Assembly (NCBI GenBank): GCA_001771975.1 | Contig: MERE01000079.1 | Location: 1-13,176, forward strand | Source: Betaproteobacteria bacterium RIFCSPLOWO2_02_FULL_68_150 | GTDB taxonomy: Bacteria; Pseudomonadota; Gammaproteobacteria; Burkholderiales; SG8-39 | Length of the DNA: 13,176 nucleotides | Direction of reading: 5' to 3' | In this document: positions 6,422-13,176 of the stretch, in pieces | Numbering within the stretch: the first letter of the stretch is position 1 | How the letters are laid out: each line of letters starts with the position of its first letter | Program-made: the position numbers and the translations under genes | Notes under the pieces: model-generated | What the model saw: the letters and a program-made list of their open reading frames with translations, nothing else | Told to the model about the DNA's origin: nothing | Databases searched by the model: none

Positions 6422-8095
6422 ATGACGATTTCCGGCGATGACCTGTTGCTGGCGAGGGCCGCCCGCTGGGAGGCCACCATGCCGGACCGGGTGTTTCTCA
6501 CCCAACCGCACAGCGGCGGCCAGACGACCGATTACACCTGGCGCGAGACGATGGATCAGGCGCGGCGCGTGGCAACTCATCTCGCCGGCCTGAACCTGCC
6601 GCCCCGCAGCCAGGTCGCGATCGTGGGCAAGAACAGCGCGCATTGGATCATGGCGGATCTCGCCATCTGGATGGCGGGGCACGTCTCGGTTCCCCTGTAT
6701 CCGACGCTGTCTGCCGACACCGCGCGCAAGATCCTCGAGCACAGCGAAGCGCGGCTGCTGTTCGTCGGCAAGCTCGACGATTGGCCGACCATCCGGGCCG
6801 GCGTCCCGACCGGGTTGCCGCTGATCGAACTGCCCCTGGCGCCCGAGACGGGCGCGCTCAGGTGGCAGGACGTGGTCGCGCGATCGGCGCCGCTGGCGCA
6901 GATCCCGCAGCGCGACCCGGCCGAACTCTCGACGATCATCTACACCTCGGGGACCACTGGCACGCCCAAGGGCGTGATGCTCAGCTTCAGCGGCATGGTC
7001 GCCGCGATGGTCGCGGATCCTGCAACCATCGATGTCACGCCGCAGGACCGCTATCTGTCGTATCTGCCGCTGGCGCACAGCTACGAGCGCTACGTCGGCG
7101 AGGGCTTCTGCATGTTCCACGGGATTCGCGTCTACTTCGCGGAGTCGCTGGAGAGTTTCATCCAGGACCTGCAGCGAGCGCGGCCGACGCTGTTCTGCTC
7201 GGTGCCGCGCCTGTGGATGAAGTTCCAGTCGGGCGTGCACGCGAAGGTGCCGCCGCAGAAACTGCAGCGGCTGCTGCAGATCCCGATCGTGCGCTCGCTG
7301 GTGCGCCGCAAGATCCTCAGGGGACTGGGGCTGGATCAGACGCGCTACGCCGCCTCGGGCGCGGCGCCGCTCGCTCCGGAAGTGATCGACTGGTATCGCC
7401 GCCTCGGGCTCAACCTGCTCGAGGGTTACGGCATGTCGGAGAACCACTCTTATTCGCACGCCTCGGACGCTGACAGCGTGCGCGTCGGCTACGTCGGCCG
7501 CTCGCGACCCGGTGTCGAGACGCGCATCAGCGAGCACGGCGAAGTGCTGGTGAAGAGCCCCGGGATGATGATGGGCTACTTCAAGGCTCCCGAGCTGACC
7601 GCCGAGGTGGTGACGGCGGACGGGTTCCTGCGCACCGGCGACCGCGGCGAGCTGGACGACGAAGGACGGCTGCGCATCACCGGGCGCGTCAAGGAACTGT
7701 TCAAGACCAGCAAGGGAAAGTACGTCGCGCCGGCGCCGATCGAGAACCAGCTCATGAGCGCCGGACTGCTCGAGCAGTGCTGCGTGACGGGAGCGGGATT
7801 TCCGCAGCCGCACGCGGTGGGCGTGCTGGCCGAGAACCTGCGCGCGCTGGTTGACGCAGGGCGCGTGCAGCAGGCCGAGCTGACGCCAAAGCTCGGTGCG
7901 CTGCTCGATCAGGTCAATCGCAAGCTCGAATCGCACGAGCAGCTGCAGTTCATCGCCGTCGCGAAAGTCGCGTGGGCGATCGAGAACGAATTCCTCACGC
8001 CGACCATGAAGATGCGCCGCGCGCGCATCGAGGAGCGCTACGCGCCCCTTGCGCAGGGCTGGTACGCGGCCGGGCAGAACGTGCTCTGGGAGTAG
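6422..8095 (+). CDS. Long-chain acyl-CoA ligase (AMP-binding, FadD15-like class)
   Basis: A 557-residue adenylate-forming enzyme expected to activate a fatty acid with ATP to an acyl-AMP and then to acyl-CoA. It carries the ATP loop YTSGTTGTPKGVM (174-186), LPLAHSYER (215-223), the adenine motif GYGMSEN (335-341), the hinge-region aspartate in TGDRGELDDEGRL (405-417), and KTSKGKYVAPAPIEN (428-442) typical of the long-chain class. Lys530 in EFLTPTMKMRR is the expected C-terminal catalytic lysine. All core residues are present. GYGMSEN differs slightly from the more usual GYGMTE. The frame is open from TTG 6401; ATG 6422 is chosen because GGAG (6411-6414) precedes it by seven bases. Chain-length preference is not readable. 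It is the last gene of the plus-strand set and ends 12 bases from the convergent HD-GYP gene. Confidence 0.92.
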   Translation: MTISGDDLLLARAARWEATMPDRVFLTQPHSGGQTTDYTWRETMDQARRVATHLAGLNLPPRSQVAIVGKNSAHWIMADLAIWMAGHVSVPLYPTLSADTARKILEHSEARLLFVGKLDDWPTIRAGVPTGLPLIELPLAPETGALRWQDVVARSAPLAQIPQRDPAELSTIIYTSGTTGTPKGVMLSFSGMVAAMVADPATIDVTPQDRYLSYLPLAHSYERYVGEGFCMFHGIRVYFAESLESFIQDLQRARPTLFCSVPRLWMKFQSGVHAKVPPQKLQRLLQIPIVRSLVRRKILRGLGLDQTRYAASGAAPLAPEVIDWYRRLGLNLLEGYGMSENHSYSHASDADSVRVGYVGRSRPGVETRISEHGEVLVKSPGMMMGYFKAPELTAEVVTADGFLRTGDRGELDDEGRLRITGRVKELFKTSKGKYVAPAPIENQLMSAGLLEQCCVTGAGFPQPHAVGVLAENLRALVDAGRVQQAELTPKLGALLDQVNRKLESHEQLQFIAVAKVAWAIENEFLTPTMKMRRARIEERYAPLAQGWYAAGQNVLWE

Positions 8096-8107
8096 CCGGC
8101 TCCGCCC

Positions 8108-11104
8108 TCAGGACAGGTACTTTTCGATCTCGACTTCGTCGATCTGCTCCGCTTTGAGGTAACGCTCCGCGTAGCGCCGATACACGCCGGATCGGAGAAA
8201 CAGGTCGAACAAGTCGGCATCGATGTGGTTGTCCTTCTTGAAGAAGGAGAGGATCTTGACCGATTCCGAAAGCGTCTTCGCTTTCTTGTAGGGGCGATCC
8301 GATGCCGTCAGGGCTTCGAAGATGTCGGCGATCGCAGTGATCCGGGCGGGCACCGACAGCTGCTCCTTGGTCAGCCGGCGCGGATAGCCGGATCCGATCA
8401 GCGTCTCATGGTGGGTGCCCGCGTATTCGGGAACCCGGCGCAGTTCCTTCGGGAAGGGCATCGCGTCGAGCATGACGATGGTCTGGATGATGTGCTCGTT
8501 GATCTTGAAGCGCTCCTCTTCCGAGAGCGTGCCGCGCCCGATGCACAGGTTGTAGACCTCGCCGTGGTTGTAGAGATGCTGCGGCACTTTCACCTTGAAG
8601 CCGTACTTCGGATCGAGCGCCTTGTCGAGGCCGCGCGGCAGGATGTGGTGCGGCTTGTCCCCGAGCAGCGGTTCGGGCGCCGGCAGGCTGGCGGCCGGCG
8701 CGCCCTCGTAGCGCTTCAGTTCCTCGTGCGAGAGACCGAGACGGTCGTCGAAATGCCGCAGCCAGCTCTGGCCGGCGATTTTGCGCACACGCTCGACGCG
8801 CTCCGGCGCCATGAACTCGCCGCCGATGTTGCAATCGGCGAGGAAGGCGAAATCGTCCGCGAGCTGCGCGCGCCGCTCTGCGAAGCGCCGCTCGGCGGCG
8901 GCCGCATCGGCGCCGCCGGCGATCGTCTCGAGCCGCTCGATCGCGGCGTCGCGCAGCAGCACCTCGAAGCGCATGCGCACCTCGTGGATGCGGTTGTACA
9001 GGGTCTCGAGCTTGGTCGCCTTGTCGACGACGTATTCGGGCGTGGTCACCTTGCCGCAGTCGTGCAGCCACACGCCGATGCGGAATTCGCGCCACTGCTC
9101 CTCGGTGTCGAAGCGGAAATCGGCCAGCGGCCCGGAATTCACCTTGGCCGCCTCCTCCGCCAGCATGAACGCCAGTTCGGGCACGCGCTCGCAATGGCCG
9201 CCGGTGTAGGGACTCTTGGTGTCGATCGCGCCGGCGATGAGCCGGATCATCGAATCCATCAGTGCCTTCTGCGCGTCGACGAGGTTGAAGTTCTCCAGCG
9301 CCACCGCCGACTGCGAGGCGAGCGCCTCCACGAACCCGGCGATCTCCTTCGAGAACGGGATGATCGTTCCCGTCGCCGGATCGAGCGCGTTGACGAACTG
9401 CAGCACGCCGGTCACCTCGCCCTTGCGCGGCGACATGGGCACGGTGAGCATCGACACGGTGCGGTAGCCGGATTCCTCGGCGAAGCGCTTGGTGCCGCTC
9501 ATGTCGAAGCGGGTCTCGCCGTAGACGTCGTCGATGAACACGGTCTCGCCGTGCAGCGCGACGTAGGTCGAGGCGAATTTCTCGTTCGGGCCCCCGGTTT
9601 CCGGGTCGATGAGCGGGATCTCCAGGCGCGGCAGGCCGATCTCATTGGTACGCAGCGTGAACCGGAGCGTGCCCCGCTCGGTGCTGAGATACATGCTGCC
9701 GGCGTCGCAGTTGCTCAGCTCCTTGCCGCTGAACAGGATGTGCTTCAGCAGCTTGTCCCGGTCGCGCTCCTGCGAGAGGAGGATGCCGTTCTCGACCAGG
9801 CTGGCGAGCTTGTGCTCGGCAAGCGTCAAGGCCCGGGTGCGCTGCGCCAGCGTGCTCTTCATCACGGTATGTGCCCGGTCCAGGGCATCCACCTCGTAGA
9901 TGATCGAGCCGGCGTGTTTCACCTGCCCGGTGAAATCCAGGTTCTTGATGCGCTCGGAGTCCGCGGCAAGCTCAACGAACGCCTGCCCCACGCGGCGTGC
10001 AGCGACGATCGCGAGCGGGATCACCAGCACCAGGAAGGCGAGCGTCGCCAGGATCACCTGGTTGCGCGCGGCGATGATCGGCGCGGTGAATTCGCGCATC
10101 GGCGCGAAGGCGCCGACGCGGAATTCGGTGCCCGGCGCCGCGGTGTAGACGCGGTTCGCGAAGACATACGCTTCGCCCGCGACGCGCGCGACGCGCGCCT
10201 CGTCAGCGGCAGCGCCCCTTGCGCTTGCGGCCAGTTCAGCCAGGTGCGGGCTGCCGGTCTGCGCCAGCGGGGTCAGCGCGGCGAGGTCGCGCAGACCGTA
10301 GGCGGTCGCGGCACTGTAGGCGGCGAGCACCCGGTCGCTGGCGTCGAGCACGACGATCGCACCCTCCGCCGTGAGCGCCGTCTTCGACAGCAATTCGCGC
10401 AAGCCGGCGAGGCTCAGGTCGGCCCCGACCACGCCCGTGCCGTCGCGCAGCGGGCTCGACAGGGTGACCCCCAGATCCTGCGACGAGGCAAAGCGGTAAG
10501 GCGCGGTGATCGCGACGCGCTGGGCCTGCTTCGCACCGGCGTACCACGGACGCTGCGTCGGGAAGTACTGTGTCGTACCCTCGGTCGAGGCGATCTGCTC
10601 CCACGTCGCCGACCAGTATTGCCAGGCTTCCCGCCGTTCCCCCGTGGCAGCAGTGGCGATCGTGCGCACGGCGTAGCGCGTGCCTGCCGGTGCCGACAGC
10701 GACGCGAGCACGCGGGCATCGCCGCGCGTGTTGATCACTTGCAGGAAGTCGTCGCTGTCCAGGCCGAAGTAGGCGGAATACAGGTACGGCTCCCCCTCCA
10801 GCGAGGCGATGAGGGCCGGCAGCATCGCACGCTCGTTCAGCCGCCCGCGTTCCGAGAAGTACTCGCGCCGGGTGCCGGCCTGCGCCGCGACCTGGCGCAT
10901 GCTGAGGTCGAGCAGATTGCGCAATCCCTCGGCGCCGTTATGCGTGATGTGCGCGAAGCGCTCTTTGGCGGCATTCTCGGCGGCCTCATTGAATTTGCCG
11001 ATGACGACCACGAGAAACAGGGCCGTCAACGCCAGCACGAAGGCCAGCAGCACGGCGACGGCCCAATGATGAAATCGCAGCTTCAGGGCGGGCATTTCAG
11101 GCAT
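8108..11104 (-). CDS. Membrane sensor with periplasmic domain, HAMP-like, GAF and inserted HD-GYP phosphodiesterase
   Basis: A 998-residue protein. TM1 (about 13-36) and TM2 (about 348-370) bracket a ~310-residue periplasmic region resembling double-Cache (EYFSERG, FPTQRPWYAGA, VVGADLSLAGL). A HAMP-like linker (370-425), a coiled coil (410-445), a GAF domain (about 440-605) and an HD-GYP domain (615-985) follow. HD-GYP residues are intact: His637, His681-Asp682 (HDCGK), His871, His898-His899 with GSGYP (904-908), and Asp927. It should therefore hydrolyse cyclic di-GMP, or a related dinucleotide, in response to a periplasmic ligand; this is inferred from the family. Unusually, about 160 residues (roughly 700-858) separate VVDKATKLET from RGTLSEEERFKINEH, which are nearly contiguous in ordinary HD-GYP domains. 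The frame opens at 11149, but ATG 11104 has GGGAG eight bases upstream. Transcribed alone, divergent from the kinase gene. Confidence 0.92.
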   Translation of the reverse strand: MPEMPALKLRFHHWAVAVLLAFVLALTALFLVVVIGKFNEAAENAAKERFAHITHNGAEGLRNLLDLSMRQVAAQAGTRREYFSERGRLNERAMLPALIASLEGEPYLYSAYFGLDSDDFLQVINTRGDARVLASLSAPAGTRYAVRTIATAATGERREAWQYWSATWEQIASTEGTTQYFPTQRPWYAGAKQAQRVAITAPYRFASSQDLGVTLSSPLRDGTGVVGADLSLAGLRELLSKTALTAEGAIVVLDASDRVLAAYSAATAYGLRDLAALTPLAQTGSPHLAELAASARGAAADEARVARVAGEAYVFANRVYTAAPGTEFRVGAFAPMREFTAPIIAARNQVILATLAFLVLVIPLAIVAARRVGQAFVELAADSERIKNLDFTGQVKHAGSIIYEVDALDRAHTVMKSTLAQRTRALTLAEHKLASLVENGILLSQERDRDKLLKHILFSGKELSNCDAGSMYLSTERGTLRFTLRTNEIGLPRLEIPLIDPETGGPNEKFASTYVALHGETVFIDDVYGETRFDMSGTKRFAEESGYRTVSMLTVPMSPRKGEVTGVLQFVNALDPATGTIIPFSKEIAGFVEALASQSAVALENFNLVDAQKALMDSMIRLIAGAIDTKSPYTGGHCERVPELAFMLAEEAAKVNSGPLADFRFDTEEQWREFRIGVWLHDCGKVTTPEYVVDKATKLETLYNRIHEVRMRFEVLLRDAAIERLETIAGGADAAAAERRFAERRAQLADDFAFLADCNIGGEFMAPERVERVRKIAGQSWLRHFDDRLGLSHEELKRYEGAPAASLPAPEPLLGDKPHHILPRGLDKALDPKYGFKVKVPQHLYNHGEVYNLCIGRGTLSEEERFKINEHIIQTIVMLDAMPFPKELRRVPEYAGTHHETLIGSGYPRRLTKEQLSVPARITAIADIFEALTASDRPYKKAKTLSESVKILSFFKKDNHIDADLFDLFLRSGVYRRYAERYLKAEQIDEVEIEKYLS

Positions 11105-11112
11105 CGTAAATT

Positions 11113-11117
11113 CTCCC
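11113..11117 (-). promoter_or_regulatory. Ribosome-binding site deciding the HD-GYP sensor start
   Basis: GGGAG on the minus strand lies eight bases before ATG 11104-11102. It supports this ATG over the farther ATGs at 11149 and 11140 and over the internal one at 11095. Confidence 0.6.
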
Positions 11118-11208
11118 GAATTTGGCGCGCGAGCGGACATTCGCGGCACGGTCGTTCGGTGGCTGGGCGCATCTCACTGGCAAGTCGCAATCGGCGGCAG
11201 TTCGCCAG

Positions 11209-11238
11209 ACTATACCCAGCGCGGCAGGCTCGGGTCGA
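11209..11238 (-). promoter_or_regulatory. Candidate sigma-70-type promoter for the HD-GYP sensor
   Basis: The minus strand has TCGACC (11238-11233), 18 bases, then TATAGT (11214-11209): 4 of 6 and 5 of 6 matches to the -35 and -10 consensus. TATAGT is the best -10 match I noticed in the gene-free DNA of this window. Transcription would begin near 11202 and give a 5' leader of about 97 bases, in which I recognise no riboswitch. Confidence 0.45.
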
Positions 11239-11245
11239 GCGCGTT

Positions 11246-11262
11246 GGCGAAATTCGTTCGCC
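11246..11262. repeat. Inverted repeat GGCGAA-N5-TTCGCC in the HD-GYP/kinase divergent region
   Basis: A perfect six-base inverted repeat around ATTCG, eight bases upstream of the candidate HD-GYP -35 and about 85 bases upstream of the kinase start. Size and position suit a dimeric regulator's operator, but no regulator is encoded in the window to match it. Confidence 0.4.
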
Positions 11263-11286
11263 CGGCGCAACCCGGCAGCGTGGCCG

Positions 11287-11310
11287 GCTCGGTTCCCGAG
11301 CGTTTCGCTC
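11287..11310 (+). repeat. Two overlapping, mutually exclusive hairpins upstream of the kinase gene
   Basis: GCTCGG-TTC-CCGAGC (11287-11301) and GAGCG-TTT-CGCTC (11298-11310) share bases 11298-11301, so an RNA could form only one at a time. They end 36 bases before the kinase ATG. They could be an alternative-structure switch or an operator. No U-run follows either, so neither is a terminator. Confidence 0.35.
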
Positions 11311-11346
11311 CGGATGGCGGCGTTCCGGGTTAAGCTTCGACCCCCC

Positions 11347-12417
11347 ATGTTCGACCAGTTCGTCGGCACCAAGCCGGTCGAGGAGCGCCACCGTTTCGAC
11401 GTGGCGCCGCTCGAGGCCTATCTGCGCGGTGCGATCGAGGGTTTTCGCGGTCCGCTCACGGTCGAGCAGTTCAAGGGCGGACAGTCGAATCCGACCTACC
11501 GCCTCAGCGCGGGCGGCAGGCACTACGCACTGCGGCGCAAGCCGCCGGGAAAGCTGCTGCCTTCGGCGCACGCCGTGGACCGCGAGTACCGCGTCATCAA
11601 GGCGCTGCATTCGACCGGTTTTCCCGTCGCCAGGCCCTACTGCCTGTGCGAGGACGAAAGCGTCATCGGCACTGCGTTCTACGTCATGGACTGCGTCGAG
11701 GGCCGAGTCATCTGGGACCAGGCGCTGCCCGGGATGACGCAAGACCAGCGCTTCGCGATCTGGGACGAGCTGAACCGCGTCATTGCGCTGCTGCACATGA
11801 CCGATTACAAGGCCGCCGGGCTGGAGGGTTTCGGCAAGCCCGGCAATTACCTCGAGCGCCAGATCGGCCGCTGGACCAAGCAGTACCTCGCCTCGGAGAC
11901 GCAGAGGATCGAGGCCATGGACAACCTGATCGCCTGGCTGCCGAAGCACATCCCGCCGGGCGACGAGACCACGGTGGTGCACGGCGACTACCGGCTCGAC
12001 AACACGATCTTTCATCCGAGCGGGCCGAAAATTCTCGCGGTGCTCGACTGGGAACTGTCCACGCTCGGGCACCCGCTCGCGGACTTCGCCTATCACTGCA
12101 TGGCCTGGCACATCCCGCCAGGACAGTTCCGCGGCATCGCGGGGCTCGATTTCGCGGCGCTCGGCATTCCGACCGAGGAGCACTACATCGAGATGTACTG
12201 CCGGCGCACCGGGCGCAGCGGCGTGTCGCGCAGCGATTGGGATTTCTACATGGCGTACAACCTGTTCCGCATCGCCGGCATCCTGCAGGGGATCGCGAAG
12301 CGTGTCGTCGACGGCACCGCGGCGAGCGCGCACGCGCGCGACTCCGGCAGCCGCGCGCCGATGATGGCGGCGCTCGGCTGGCAGCAGGTGGAGAAGATCT
12401 TGCAACGAGCCAATTGA
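11347..12417 (+). CDS. APH-fold acyl-CoA kinase, ACAD10/11 N-domain / LvaA-like
   Basis: A 356-residue cytoplasmic aminoglycoside-phosphotransferase-fold protein. The opening (FVGTKPVEERHRFDV) and the nucleotide-loop region FKGGQSNPTY (42-51) are typical of the subfamily found next to, or fused with, acyl-CoA dehydrogenases. The catalytic Brenner-type motif is HGDYRLDN (212-219, Asp214 and Asn219), and Asp234 in VLDWELSTLG is the metal-binding Asp; Lys and Arg residues lie near ALRRKPPGKL. Known relatives, the ACAD10/11 kinase domains and Pseudomonas putida LvaA, phosphorylate 4-hydroxyacyl-CoAs, so that role is more likely than antibiotic resistance. It lies 42 bases upstream of the partner dehydrogenase. 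The frame opens at 11122, but conserved sequence starts at ATG 11347. No Shine-Dalgarno is visible; CCCCCC directly precedes the ATG. Confidence 0.9.
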   Translation: MFDQFVGTKPVEERHRFDVAPLEAYLRGAIEGFRGPLTVEQFKGGQSNPTYRLSAGGRHYALRRKPPGKLLPSAHAVDREYRVIKALHSTGFPVARPYCLCEDESVIGTAFYVMDCVEGRVIWDQALPGMTQDQRFAIWDELNRVIALLHMTDYKAAGLEGFGKPGNYLERQIGRWTKQYLASETQRIEAMDNLIAWLPKHIPPGDETTVVHGDYRLDNTIFHPSGPKILAVLDWELSTLGHPLADFAYHCMAWHIPPGQFRGIAGLDFAALGIPTEEHYIEMYCRRTGRSGVSRSDWDFYMAYNLFRIAGILQGIAKRVVDGTAASAHARDSGSRAPMMAALGWQQVEKILQRAN

Positions 12418-12420
12418 GGT

Positions 12421-12437
12421 GCCCGGACCCGCCGGGC
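12421..12437 (+). repeat. Hairpin between kinase and dehydrogenase genes
   Basis: GCCCGG-ACCCG-CCGGGC forms a perfect six-base GC stem with a five-base loop directly after the kinase stop. No T-run follows, so it is not an intrinsic terminator. It could stabilise the upstream transcript end or tune relative expression of the two genes. Confidence 0.4.
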
Positions 12438-12448
12438 GCAATACGCAT

Positions 12449-12453
12449 AGGAG
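12449..12453 (+). promoter_or_regulatory. Ribosome-binding site of the acyl-CoA dehydrogenase
   Basis: AGGAG lies six bases before ATG 12460. It is a strong site, in contrast to the kinase gene, which has none visible. Confidence 0.65.
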
Positions 12454-12459
12454 AAGGAC

Positions 12460-13176
12460 ATGGATTTCGAGTACTCGCCCAAAGTGCAGGCCCTGAGAAA
12501 GCGGCTCGCCGCGTTCATGGAAGAGCATGTCTATCCCAACGACCACCAGTGGTGGGAACACACCCACATCAAGAGCGAGCGGCGCTGGGAGCCGGTGCCG
12601 ATCATCGAGCAGTTGAAGCCCAAGGCGCGCGCTGCCGGGCTGTGGAACCTGTTCCTGCCGCACTCGAAGCGCGCGCCCGAGGGGCTGTCGAACCTGGAAT
12701 ACGCGCCGCTGTGCGAAATCATGGGACGCGTGAGCTGGTCGCCGGAGGTGTTCAACTGCTCGGCGCCGGACACCGGCAACATGGAGACCATCGAGCGCTA
12801 CGGCAGCGAGGAGCAGAAAAAGCAATGGCTCGAGCCCCTGCTCGAGGGCAGGATCCGCTCCGCTTTCCTCATGACCGAGCCGGATGTCGCCTCTTCGGAC
12901 GCGACCAACATCCAGTGCCGCATCAAGCGCGACGGCGACCATTACGTGATCAACGGCCGCAAGTGGTGGTCGAGCGGCGCCGGCGACTCGCGCTGCAAGC
13001 TCTACATCCTGATGGGCAAGACCGACCCCGACCATTCGTCGCGCCATCAGCAGCAGTCGATGATCCTGGTGCCGGCCGGGTTGCCGGGCATCCGCATCGT
13101 GCGCTCGCTGCTCGTCTTCGGCTTCGACGATGCGCCGCACGGCCACATGGAGATCGATCTGAAGGACGTGCGCGTG
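12460..13176 (+). CDS. ACAD11-like acyl-CoA dehydrogenase (partial, first 239 residues)
   Basis: The frame is open to the window edge, so the C-terminal FAD-binding helical domain and catalytic Glu are outside. The N-terminal helical domain (1-130) leads into the middle beta domain with the flavin motif FLMTEPDVASSDATN (136-150), YVINGRKWWSSGAG (162-175), RHQQQSMILVP (195-205) and LLVFGFDD (217-224). These blocks closely recall the dehydrogenase part of vertebrate ACAD11, more so than short- or medium-chain bacterial enzymes. Family members use FAD to desaturate acyl-CoA; ACAD11-type enzymes are reported to act on 4-phosphoacyl-CoA made by the partner kinase, leading to loss of phosphate and rejoining beta-oxidation. 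The adjacent kinase supports that role here. The start has an AGGAG site. Confidence 0.92.
   Translation, partial: MDFEYSPKVQALRKRLAAFMEEHVYPNDHQWWEHTHIKSERRWEPVPIIEQLKPKARAAGLWNLFLPHSKRAPEGLSNLEYAPLCEIMGRVSWSPEVFNCSAPDTGNMETIERYGSEEQKKQWLEPLLEGRIRSAFLMTEPDVASSDATNIQCRIKRDGDHYVINGRKWWSSGAGDSRCKLYILMGKTDPDHSSRHQQQSMILVPAGLPGIRIVRSLLVFGFDDAPHGHMEIDLKDVRV

Noticed and set aside
8096..8107. Terminator between the convergent ligase and HD-GYP genes
   Set aside because: Only 12 bases separate the stops. The only stem nearby is GGAG/CTCC of four base pairs, with no T-run.
11105..11202. Possible c-di-GMP riboswitch in the HD-GYP leader
   Set aside because: I looked for the conserved core and paired elements of the c-di-GMP-I class and saw none in the ~97-base leader.
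8225..11737. A 1170-codon plus-strand open frame opposite the HD-GYP sensor
   Set aside because: Rich in Arg, Gly, His and Val with no domain logic, it mirrors a well-supported minus-strand gene. Such long antisense frames are expected in GC-rich coding DNA.
11347..12417. Aminoglycoside resistance gene
   Set aside because: The APH fold is shared, but the N-terminal block, the FKGGQSNPTY motif and the adjacent ACAD11-like dehydrogenase indicate an acyl-CoA kinase.
11083..13146. A 687-codon minus-strand open frame opposite the kinase and dehydrogenase
   Set aside because: It spans two clear plus-strand genes and their intergenic gap, and its protein has no recognisable motif.

Overview
This window is a gene-dense, GC-rich (roughly two thirds G+C by eye) piece of bacterial chromosome. 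Codon use, the short SD-led intergenic gaps and the gene families present (DUF1499, YdcH/DUF465, DTD, an ACAD11-type dehydrogenase paired with an APH-fold kinase, HD-GYP) point to a member of the Pseudomonadota, probably a betaproteobacterium. That placement is inference. I see no rRNA or tRNA, no mobile element and no CRISPR array. The longest gene-free stretch is 242 bases (11105-11346).

Layout. (1) 1-198 minus: the start of an unrecognised gene running off the left edge, divergent from a membrane-anchored DUF1499 protein (240-755 plus). (2) 787-4568 minus: a compact three-gene set, transcribed in this order: an ILVBL/HACL2-like thiamine-diphosphate lyase, an endonuclease/exonuclease/phosphatase-fold hydrolase, and a six-TM K+ channel with a C-terminal cyclic-nucleotide-binding domain that appears to start at TTG. 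(3) 4695-8095 plus: a tight four-gene set diverging from the lyase: a secreted Deg/HtrA-like protein that has lost two of its three catalytic residues, a small YdcH-type coiled-coil protein, D-aminoacyl-tRNA deacylase, and a long-chain acyl-CoA ligase. (4) 8108-11104 minus: a 998-residue sensor with two membrane segments, a periplasmic region, HAMP-like linker, GAF and an HD-GYP phosphodiesterase domain that carries an unusually large internal insertion. (5) 11347-13176 plus: an APH-fold kinase followed by an acyl-CoA dehydrogenase (cut by the right edge). Together these look like a two-gene version of the kinase-dehydrogenase fusion ACAD11.

How the genes fit together. Three genes fit acyl-CoA chemistry: the acyl-CoA ligase (activation), the kinase plus dehydrogenase pair (likely 4-hydroxyacyl-CoA phosphorylation and elimination, by analogy with ACAD10/11 and the LvaA/LvaC proteins) and the HACL2-like lyase (2-hydroxyacyl-CoA cleavage). 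A hydroxy-fatty-acid theme is therefore plausible, though the genes sit in three separate transcription units. The HD-GYP sensor and the cNMP-gated channel add two nucleotide-second-messenger proteins. The most interesting items are the conserved-looking pseudoprotease, the inserted HD-GYP domain, the ACAD11-like split pair, and the inverted repeats upstream of the kinase, which has no visible Shine-Dalgarno sequence.
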